Assembly (NCBI GenBank): GCA_902463835.1
Contig: CABQGZ010000122.1
Coordinates: forward strand, 1-8,359
DNA length: 8,359 nucleotides
Direction: 5' to 3'
Origin: an uncultured Lachnospiraceae bacterium
GTDB lineage: Bacteria; Bacillota; Clostridia; Lachnospirales; Lachnospiraceae
Shown here: positions 1 to 5,742 of the stretch, in pieces
How positions within the stretch are numbered: position 1 is the stretch's first letter
Layout of the letters: each line of letters opens with the position of its first letter
Made by a program: the position numbers and the translations under genes
Notes under the pieces: generated by a model
Database searches by the model: none
The model's input: the letters and a program-made list of their open reading frames with translations, nothing else
What the model was told of the DNA's origin: nothing

Positions 1-75
1 GCATTTTGGTTTAAAAATTGGTATCTTATAAAATGTATGTACTATAAAAACACATGTAGCTTCCATAGAAACAAA

Positions 76-104
76 TGCACAACCAACGGGGACACATTTA
101 TATT
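76..104 (+). promoter_or_regulatory. Candidate weak promoter for aspartate kinase
   Basis: TGCACA at 76-81 and TATATT at 99-104 are 17 nt apart. The -35 matches the sigma-A consensus at four of six bases and the -10 at five of six. Transcription would start near 111 and leave a leader of about 58 nt. A second candidate (TTGGTA 18-23, 19 nt, TATAAA 43-48) is also present, so the choice is uncertain. The whole 1-168 stretch is AT-rich and holds no convincing gene. It shows no sign of a lysine riboswitch, whose aptamer alone would fill most of this leader. Confidence 0.27.
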
Positions 105-168
105 CCGGTAGGTGTTATGTGTAGTCTGTGAGATACAATAAGAAGAGAAAACAGGAGTCAGATGCATC

Positions 169-1488
169 ATGAAAAAAGTAGTAAAATTCGGCGGCAGCTC
201 ATTGGCCAGTGCCGAGCAGTTTAAAAAGGTAGCAGCCATCATCAAAGGGGAGGATTCCAGGAGATATGTGGTACCCTCTGCACCCGGAAAGCGGTATTCC
301 GAGGACACCAAGGTGACAGACATGCTGTATCAGTGCTATGAGGCGGTGGAAGCCGACCAGGATATCAAGCCGCTCTTAAATAAGATTGAAGCCAGATACA
401 ACGAGATCATCAAAGGGCTGGGTATGAAACTGTCCTTAAAGGAAGAGTTTGACAAGATCGAGGAGGCCCTGAAGGCGCAGGCCGGTCGGGAGTATGCGGC
501 ATCCCGAGGGGAATACCTGAACGGTATTGTTCTGGCGAACTATCTTGGATTTGAATTTGTGGACGCGGCGGACGCTATCTTTTTCCACGAGGATGGGACA
601 TTGAATGTGGATAAGACGGATGAAATGCTGAAGGAATGTTTAAAAGGGAAGGACTACGCTGTGATTCCGGGCTTCTATGGTGCTCAGGACGATGGAATGA
701 TCCGTACCTTTTCCCGGGGAGGTTCCGACGTGACCGGCTCTCTGGTGGCCAAGGCAATTCATGCGGATATGTATGAGAACTGGACCGATGTATCCGGCTT
801 TCTTGTGGCGGATCCAAGGATTATCAACAATCCGGAGGTGATCGAGACCATTACCTATCGCGAGCTGCGTGAGCTTTCTTACATGGGGGCTACGGTACTT
901 CACGAGGAGGCCATTTTCCCGGTGCGGAAAGAGGGAATCCCAATCAACATCCGGAACACCAACGCGCCGGAGGAAAAGGGAACTATGATTGTGGAGAGTA
1001 CCTGCCGGAAGTCCAGATTCACCATCACTGGAATCGCGGGAAAGAAGGGCTTTGCATCTATCAATGTGGATAAGGATATGATGAATTCGGAGATCGGCTT
1101 CTGCAGGAAGGTGCTGACAGTCTTTGAGGAGAACGGACTGTCCTTCGAGCATATGCCCTCCGGAATCGATACCATGACCATATTCGTGCATCAGTCGGAG
1201 TTTGAGCACAAGGAACAGCAGGTAATCTCCGGAATTCACCGTGTTGTGGATCCGGATGTGGTAGAGATGGAATCCGGGCTGGCGCTGATCGCTGTAGTTG
1301 GCAGGGGCATGAAGGAGAACCGGGGAACAGCCGGAAGAATCTTCTCCGCATTGGCACATGCCCATGTGAATGTCAAAATGATTGACCAGGGCTCCAGTGA
1401 GCTGAACGTTATCATCGGTGTGAAGGACAGCGACTTTGAGACGGCGATCCGGGCGATCTATGATATTTTTGTGACAGCGCAGCTGTAA
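169..1488 (+). CDS. Aspartate kinase (aspartokinase), monofunctional YclM/ThrD type
   Basis: This 439-residue cytosolic enzyme phosphorylates L-aspartate with ATP to aspartyl-4-phosphate, the first step toward lysine, threonine, methionine and diaminopimelate. The N-terminal amino acid kinase domain (about 1-275) opens with KFGGSS (6-11), has SAPGK (37-41), the substrate-loop SRGE (112-115), the FSRGGSD nucleotide/substrate motif (181-187) and WTDVSGFLVADPR (205-217). Two ACT regulatory domains follow, about 287-360 and 371-437. The second holds the typical MIDQGSSELNV stretch (404-414). From memory, the sequence resembles B. subtilis YclM (ThrD) throughout, including DTKVTD (46-51) and the MNSEIGF and HMPSGID segments, and its length fits. 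ACT domains imply end-product feedback, probably by lysine and/or threonine. The start is set by AGGAG at 153-157, 11 nt upstream; the ATG at 162 is out of frame. It is transcribed alone, because a terminator follows. Confidence 0.96.
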   Translation: MKKVVKFGGSSLASAEQFKKVAAIIKGEDSRRYVVPSAPGKRYSEDTKVTDMLYQCYEAVEADQDIKPLLNKIEARYNEIIKGLGMKLSLKEEFDKIEEALKAQAGREYAASRGEYLNGIVLANYLGFEFVDAADAIFFHEDGTLNVDKTDEMLKECLKGKDYAVIPGFYGAQDDGMIRTFSRGGSDVTGSLVAKAIHADMYENWTDVSGFLVADPRIINNPEVIETITYRELRELSYMGATVLHEEAIFPVRKEGIPINIRNTNAPEEKGTMIVESTCRKSRFTITGIAGKKGFASINVDKDMMNSEIGFCRKVLTVFEENGLSFEHMPSGIDTMTIFVHQSEFEHKEQQVISGIHRVVDPDVVEMESGLALIAVVGRGMKENRGTAGRIFSALAHAHVNVKMIDQGSSELNVIIGVKDSDFETAIRAIYDIFVTAQL

Positions 1489-1502
1489 AAAAGAGAATGT
1501 AA

Positions 1503-1527
1503 GATTGATTTACTTATTCAATCAATC
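1503..1527. repeat. 8-bp perfect inverted repeat downstream of aspartate kinase
   Basis: GATTGATT at 1503-1510 and AATCAATC at 1520-1527 pair perfectly around a 9-nt loop. It starts 14 nt after the aspartate kinase stop codon and sits just in front of the terminator hairpin. It has no U-tract of its own. It could stabilise the transcript 3' end or be a binding site for a regulator of the next gene; the sequence does not decide between these. Confidence 0.55.
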
Positions 1528-1530
1528 CAA

Positions 1531-1560
1531 AAAGGAGGCGGTTCATAACCGTCTCTTTTT
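1531..1560 (+). terminator. Intrinsic terminator of aspartate kinase
   Basis: GAGGCGGTT (1535-1543) pairs with AACCGTCTC (1547-1555) around the loop CAT, with one G-U wobble. A run of five T (1556-1560) follows, and the AAA before the stem can pair with part of it. This is a standard rho-independent terminator about 45 nt after the aspartate kinase stop codon. It separates that gene from the reductase downstream. Confidence 0.88.
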
Positions 1561-1575
1561 AATGTAGAAAACAAG

Positions 1576-1604
1576 TTGTTTTACGGTGGATTCCGTGCTA
1601 ATAT
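1576..1604 (+). promoter_or_regulatory. Promoter of the aldo/keto reductase gene
   Basis: TTGTTT (1576-1581) and TAATAT (1599-1604) are 17 nt apart, and TGC directly before the -10 gives the extended TGn element. Transcription should start near 1611, leaving a leader of about 34 nt. The upstream terminator supports an independent promoter here. The position also argues against a TTG start at 1576 for the reductase, because that codon lies inside the -35 box. Confidence 0.6.
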
Positions 1605-1644
1605 AGATGTAAAGTTTTATAGAATGATAAGAGGAGAGGACATT

Positions 1645-2772
1645 ATGGAGAAAAGAAAATTTGATAAGTTAGGCATAGAGACGAGCCTGCTGGGCTTTGG
1701 CTGTATGCGGTTTCCGACCCTTGCGGATGGAAGTATCGACGAGGATAAGGCGGAGGAGATGCTGGATACCGCTTATGAGGCAGGCGTCAATTATTTTGAC
1801 ACGGCCTATGGATACCATGGAGGCAAGAGTGAAGGGGTGGTCGGCAAGGCGCTGGCGAAGCGGGAGCGGAGCAGCTATTTTCTGGCAACCAAGCTGCCGG
1901 TGTGGCTGGTGGAGAAGTGGGAGGATGCGGCGCGTATTTTTGCGGAGCAGCTGGAACGCCTGCAGAAGGATTACGTGGATTTTTATTTGCTTCACGCTCT
2001 GAACAAGGAGAGTTGGCAGAAGGTGAAGGAGCTGCACCTCATTGAGGTCTGTGAGGAGCTGCGCCGGCAGGGAAAGATCCGCTATCTGGGATTTTCTTTT
2101 CACGATACATATGAAGTGTTTGAGGATATTTTAACGTATTACAACTGGGACTTCTGCCAGATCCAGTATAATTATATGGACACGGAGGAGCAGGCTGGCG
2201 ACAAGGGGTATGCTTTGGCCAAAAAGCTGGGGATACCGATGGTGATCATGGAGCCTGTCCGGGGAGGAAGTCTGGCAGGCTTTTCCCAGGATATCAATGA
2301 GAGATTTCGGGCCTCAGACCCGGATGCCTCCATCGCATCCTACGCGCTGCGCTGGGTGGGCAGTCATTCCAATGTGAAGGTGGTGCTGAGCGGTATGAGC
2401 ACCCTGGAGCAGACCAGGGATAATTTAGAGACCTTTGGCCGGTTCCATCCCCTGGATGATCAGGAAGACGACATGATCAAGGACGTGGTGCGCACTATGC
2501 GGGAACGCATTCAGAACGGCTGTACCGGCTGCCGGTACTGTATGCCGTGTCCGGCGGGCGTGGATATTCCGGGTAGCTTCCGGGTGTGGAATGATTATCA
2601 TGTATACGGTAATTATAACACTGTAAAATTCGCCTGGGAAAACCAGATTCCGGAAAACGCAAAGCCGAAGAATTGTGTGGAGTGCGGAAAATGCGAGAGC
2701 CTTTGTCCACAGCATCTGTCAATCCGTGAGGACTTGAAGAAGGTGCAGCGGGAGTTGGATGACGCCAAATAA
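1645..2772 (+). CDS. Aldo/keto reductase with C-terminal 2[4Fe-4S] ferredoxin domain
   Basis: A 375-residue cytosolic oxidoreductase. Residues 1 to about 270 form the aldo/keto reductase barrel with the expected catalytic tetrad: D52 and Y57 in the FDTAYGYH segment, K83 in ATKLP and H117 in YLLHAL. A ferredoxin-like tail follows, with C293, C296, C299 and C302-P (NGCTGCRYCMPCP) and then C344, C347, C350 and C354-P (CVECGKCESLCP). These are the eight ligands of two [4Fe-4S] clusters in the usual crossed arrangement. Family knowledge: such fusions are common in Clostridia and other anaerobes and are named only 'aldo/keto reductase'. The physiological substrate is unknown, and the clusters suggest electron exchange with ferredoxin or a similar carrier. 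The start at 1645 follows GAGGAG (1631-1636) with 8-nt spacing. An in-frame TTG at 1576 is rejected because it falls in the promoter and adds 23 residues that are not family-like. Confidence 0.94.
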   Translation: MEKRKFDKLGIETSLLGFGCMRFPTLADGSIDEDKAEEMLDTAYEAGVNYFDTAYGYHGGKSEGVVGKALAKRERSSYFLATKLPVWLVEKWEDAARIFAEQLERLQKDYVDFYLLHALNKESWQKVKELHLIEVCEELRRQGKIRYLGFSFHDTYEVFEDILTYYNWDFCQIQYNYMDTEEQAGDKGYALAKKLGIPMVIMEPVRGGSLAGFSQDINERFRASDPDASIASYALRWVGSHSNVKVVLSGMSTLEQTRDNLETFGRFHPLDDQEDDMIKDVVRTMRERIQNGCTGCRYCMPCPAGVDIPGSFRVWNDYHVYGNYNTVKFAWENQIPENAKPKNCVECGKCESLCPQHLSIREDLKKVQRELDDAK

Positions 2773-2832
2773 GTGGCATCTGTTATCCGGGGTCTCTATG
2801 GCCGGCAGAAGTTCGGAATATGCCGAGGAAAT

Positions 2833-2882
2833 ACCCTCAATTTAAGGGCAAAACAATCTTGACAAACCCTTAAATTGAGGGT
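2833..2882. repeat. Perfect 16-bp inverted repeat between convergent genes; possible bidirectional terminator
   Basis: ACCCTCAATTTAAGGG (2833-2848) and its exact reverse complement (2867-2882) flank an 18-nt loop. Three more pairs outside, one of them G-U, extend the stem to 19 bp (2830-2885). It lies 60 bp after the reductase stop and about 40 bp after the stop of the convergent ABC gene, where a shared terminator is expected. Neither side has a proper U-tract (GTTATGG on +, ATTTCC on -), and the loop is long for a terminator. Alternatives are an operator for the promoter-like element it overlaps, or a remnant of a small mobile repeat. Confidence 0.75.
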
Positions 2883-2887
2883 GTTAT
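2859..2887 (+). promoter_or_regulatory. Candidate antisense promoter overlapping the inverted repeat
   Basis: A perfect TTGACA (2859-2864) stands 17 nt before TGTTAT (2882-2887), and the 16-bp right arm of the inverted repeat falls within the spacer and first -10 base. Transcription would start near 2894 and run antisense into the ABC exporter gene. The -10 lacks the important A at its second position, so activity may be weak, and the match may be chance. No plausible sense gene lies downstream on this strand. Confidence 0.27.
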
Positions 2888-2920
2888 GGAATCCCCTTTC
2901 TCCCGGGCGTCCCATTGCAG

Positions 2921-5101
2921 TTATACAGGGGCCGCTCCCTTTGCCATCTCAAGCTGTGCCGTCACCAGCCCGTGATAAATTCCCTTCTTCTCAAGCAATT
3001 CGTTGTGGGTGCCTACCTCCGCAATGCCATGCCGGTCGATGACCACCAGCCGGTCGGCCTCCCGCAGGGTGGACAACCGGTGGGCGATGGCGAAGGTGGT
3101 CCGGCCTTTGGTCAGGCGGCCCAGGGCCTGCTGGATCAGATACTCGCTCTCGGTGTCCAGGGCCGAGGTGGCCTCATCCAGGATCAGAATCCGCGGGTTG
3201 GTCAGCACCGCCCTGGCGATGGCGATTCGCTGTCGCTCACCGCCGGAGAGAGTGTAGCCATGCTCCCCTACCCAGGTGTGGTAGCCGTCGGGCAGCTTGG
3301 TGATGAAGTCGTGGGCATTGGCGGCTTTGGCCGCCTGGATAATCTCCTCCAGAGATGCGTCCTGCCGGGCAAAGCGGATGTTGTCCAGGATACTGCCGGA
3401 GAACAGGAAGGTCTCCTGAAGCACCACGCCGATCTGCCGGTGGAGGGTCTCCTGGCGGACCTCCTTCAGATCCACCCCGTCCACCAGGATCCGTCCTGCA
3501 TCGGGATCGTAAAGTCGCATGATCAGGTTGATCATGGTGGATTTCCCGGCGCCGGAGGGGCCCACCAGACCAATCATTTCCCCCTGCTTCACAGACAAGT
3601 CGATATGCTCCAGCACCGGCTCGTAGGAGTGGTAGCCAAAGCTGACGTTTTCAAATGTCACATCGCCGTGGATAGCAAGCCCCACCGGATGGGGGGCGTC
3701 CTTCAGGCGAAGGGGTTCCTCCAGCACCTCGTAGACACGGTTCAGACAAGTGATGGCCTGCATGATGCCCCGGGGAAGATGGCTCATCCAGCTGATGGGG
3801 CCGTACAGAGCGCCAGTGTAAGCGATGAACTGCACCAGCTGTCCCATGGACATGGAGCCCAGGAGTACCTGTCGCCCTCCGAAATAGGTGACCAGATAGG
3901 TGCCGATACCCATGAAAAAGGTGAGGATGGGGTACAGCACGGACCAGAAGCATTCGTTGCGGGTGAGAAGCCTCTGAAGATCGTCGTTCTGTCGGTTGAA
4001 TTTGTCTGTCTCATCCTGCTCCCGTCCAAAGAATTTGACCACGCGGATACCGGAGATGGTGTCCTCCAGACTGCTCTGGAGCACATCGTGCTGCCGCCAC
4101 AGCTTGCTGTAGATGCGGTGGATCCGCCGGTGGAAGAGCCGGTTCAACACCACGGTGAAGATCACAGATACCAGGGTCAGGAAGGGATCCAGATACAGCA
4201 TGAAGGATACGGTCAGCAGCAGGATGAAGACCATGGAGAAGAGTCGCCCGAAGATCTCATTTACAAACCGGCGAATCTCGTTGGTGTCATTGCTGATGCG
4301 GTTCAAAAGCTCTCCCGGCTTATGCTGATGCAGAGAGGTCATGGAGAGCCGCTGGAATTTTTCGTACAGGCGTTCGCGGAGGCTGCTGCTGACCTTCGAG
4401 GCCAGCCGGGCACACCACCAGTTCCGGAGAATGTAGGTCACCACAGCCATGGCGCACATGGCAAAGAGGGACAAGGTAAAAAGTATAAGCTCCCGGACGG
4501 CGCCGACCTTGGGGCGCAGATATTCATCGATAAAAGTGCTCTCCAGCTGGGGAATCAGAATGCCTATCAGGGCATTGACCAGCATGATCACAGCGATGGC
4601 AAAGAGCAGCCTTCCACAGCCCCTGCACAGGGAGACAAAGCGGTGCAATGTGCCCACCTTTCCGTCGCACCGGGTACACAGGCTGCTGCCGGAGAGGGCG
4701 CGGCCGCATTTGGGGCAATGGCGTTCCGGCTCCGGGCTCTCGACGCGATGCTGCTGGCCCTGGGCCAGCCTTTCTGCGCCTCTGGCCGCGCAGGAGACCC
4801 GCTCAATATGGGCCAGGCTGCACCGGGCGGCCAGATGAGGCTCGTCCTCCTGCCACACGGTCAGCAGACCACAGCCGGAGGCTGGCTCGCAGCGCACCTT
4901 GTCTACTTTTTCCAGGAGAAATTCCTGTTGAATCCGGCCATCCAGCAGGACGGCCAGACGCCGTGGGGTGACTACGATCCAGCCGTCGTCGGTGCGCCGG
5001 CCGCCGTCCAGGTCATAGGGGACGCAGTACCAGATAGTCTCATCCTTTTCCAGGCGTAATGCTTCCTTTTCTTTGGAAGGTAAATCATATAAAATATTCA
5101 T
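2921..5101 (-). CDS. ABC exporter half-transporter (permease-ATPase fusion) with N-terminal zinc-ribbon extension
   Basis: A 726-residue type IV (ABCB-like) membrane exporter half. Residues 1 to about 120 are a beta-rich domain with GWIVVTPRRLAV (40-51), possibly PH-like. A four-cysteine element follows (C129, C132, C142, C145) and then a further CxxC (C159, C162) just before TM1. Six membrane segments lie at about 163-186, 202-226, 284-304, 305-320, 386-405 and 416-440. The ATPase has Walker A GPSGAGKST (514-522), Q562, signature LSGGE (618-622), Walker B ILILDE with E643, D-loop SALD (646-649) and H674, all intact. The start at 5101 is preferred because GGAG lies 6 nt upstream; an in-frame ATG at 5113 has no ribosome site, and the longest reading from 5224 overlaps the DUF1854 gene by 110 bp. 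It is the last gene of the operon and probably pairs with the 5743-8100 product. Substrate unknown. Confidence 0.93.
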   Translation of the reverse strand: MNILYDLPSKEKEALRLEKDETIWYCVPYDLDGGRRTDDGWIVVTPRRLAVLLDGRIQQEFLLEKVDKVRCEPASGCGLLTVWQEDEPHLAARCSLAHIERVSCAARGAERLAQGQQHRVESPEPERHCPKCGRALSGSSLCTRCDGKVGTLHRFVSLCRGCGRLLFAIAVIMLVNALIGILIPQLESTFIDEYLRPKVGAVRELILFTLSLFAMCAMAVVTYILRNWWCARLASKVSSSLRERLYEKFQRLSMTSLHQHKPGELLNRISNDTNEIRRFVNEIFGRLFSMVFILLLTVSFMLYLDPFLTLVSVIFTVVLNRLFHRRIHRIYSKLWRQHDVLQSSLEDTISGIRVVKFFGREQDETDKFNRQNDDLQRLLTRNECFWSVLYPILTFFMGIGTYLVTYFGGRQVLLGSMSMGQLVQFIAYTGALYGPISWMSHLPRGIMQAITCLNRVYEVLEEPLRLKDAPHPVGLAIHGDVTFENVSFGYHSYEPVLEHIDLSVKQGEMIGLVGPSGAGKSTMINLIMRLYDPDAGRILVDGVDLKEVRQETLHRQIGVVLQETFLFSGSILDNIRFARQDASLEEIIQAAKAANAHDFITKLPDGYHTWVGEHGYTLSGGERQRIAIARAVLTNPRILILDEATSALDTESEYLIQQALGRLTKGRTTFAIAHRLSTLREADRLVVIDRHGIAEVGTHNELLEKKGIYHGLVTAQLEMAKGAAPV

Positions 5102-5107
5102 AGGAAA

Positions 5108-5111
5108 CTCC
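5108..5111 (-). promoter_or_regulatory. Ribosome binding site deciding the start of the second ABC gene
   Basis: GGAG lies 6 nt before the ATG at 5101-5099, immediately after the DUF1854 stop codon (TAG, 5117-5115). The intergenic gap is 13 nt, which suggests translational coupling between the two genes. The ATG at 5113, one base past that stop, overlaps this site and lacks one of its own. Confidence 0.6.
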
Positions 5112-5114
5112 ATT

Positions 5115-5669
5115 CTAAAGATACAGATCCAGCTTTTTCTGCTCTCCCGGGGAAAGACGGGCGAGATCCTCCAGGATGTACCGGTTTCCGTCCAGATCGG
5201 TGATCTGATAGCGCCCTTTTCCAAGATGAATCACGTTGCCCGCCCCCATCTGGATGGCGAAGCGGCAGCGGCCGTAGCTGGTCTCCACCTGGAAGTAGGC
5301 GTAGCCGTACTCTTCCTTTATGTCGAGAATCTTCTGGATCACGGGGGTGTAGTACCGCATCTGAAGCTGCTCCCGGATCAGCTGTGCCTGTTCTGGGGCA
5401 AGGGCATTTAAGTCTTGTATCAGACCGATCTCCCGGGCTTTCTCGTCCGCCTCCCGCACGGAGAGAAAGCGCTCCGGCTCGGAGCCGGGGAAGGTGCGGT
5501 AGATGAATACCCGGTCGTAGTGTCTATCCTGATGATCCAGGGAGACAAAGCCGCCGGGGGTGGGGGAAAAACGGGCGTTGTCCTTGGTTAAATATCGGAC
5601 TTCCAAAAGATCCTCGGATTCCTTTAACAATGCTTCCTCGTCAATTTCCTGTATCTGGTTCCAATCCAT
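5115..5669 (-). CDS. DUF1854 family protein, ABC-exporter partner
   Basis: A 184-residue soluble protein with no signal peptide or membrane segment. It matches DUF1854 as remembered: an early VFIYRTFPGSEPERFLSV segment (about 54-71, in the place of the family's V-x-x-R-x-FP-x-s-x-P stretch), the central L-x-P-E ... I-x-E-x-L-x-x-R-x-x-x-P-x-I-x-x-I block (about 91-115), a VETSYGRCRF strand (128-137), and a DLDGNRYILEDL segment (158-169) before a charged C-terminal helix. Family knowledge: DUF1854 proteins are encoded beside ABC transporters and, in proteobacteria, near cyanophycin genes; the biochemical role is unknown. The gene sits between two ABC half-exporters, 73 bp after one and 13 bp before the other, which points to an accessory or regulatory subunit of the transporter. 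The start is fixed by AAGGAGGAG with 7-nt spacing. Confidence 0.9.
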   Translation of the reverse strand: MDWNQIQEIDEEALLKESEDLLEVRYLTKDNARFSPTPGGFVSLDHQDRHYDRVFIYRTFPGSEPERFLSVREADEKAREIGLIQDLNALAPEQAQLIREQLQMRYYTPVIQKILDIKEEYGYAYFQVETSYGRCRFAIQMGAGNVIHLGKGRYQITDLDGNRYILEDLARLSPGEQKKLDLYL

Positions 5670-5676
5670 GGGATAT

Positions 5677-5685
5677 CTCCTCCTT
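5677..5685 (-). promoter_or_regulatory. Strong Shine-Dalgarno of the DUF1854 gene
   Basis: AAGGAGGAG, nearly a full match to the 16S anti-Shine-Dalgarno, ends 7 nt before the ATG at 5669-5667. It is the strongest ribosome site in the operon, so the small protein may be made in excess over the two membrane subunits. The rest of the 73-nt gap to the upstream gene shows no clear promoter or hairpin. Confidence 0.8.
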
Positions 5686-5742
5686 GTTTTCTGACTATGG
5701 GAACTGAATGTGGGCCAAAATGTGTCAGCCGGGCATATTTAT

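Noticed and set aside
1..168. Lysine riboswitch or T-box upstream of aspartate kinase
   Set aside because: The leader is short and AT-rich, with no multi-helix core, no T-box sequence and no terminator hairpin before the start codon.
640..1365. - strand frame of 241 codons opposite aspartate kinase
   Set aside because: It is fully contained in a clear aspartate kinase gene and has no domain-like features.
2915..5059. Long + strand reading frame of 714 codons opposite the ABC exporter gene
   Set aside because: It starts at TTG with no ribosome site, is rich in H, Q, G and D without any recognisable fold, and lies exactly opposite a well-supported ABC gene. It is a mirror frame from GC-rich codon bias.
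5102..5224. Longer start for the second ABC protein at 5224 (41 additional residues)
   Set aside because: It would overlap the DUF1854 gene by 110 bp, the additional residues are not family-like, and a proper ribosome site fits the ATG at 5101.
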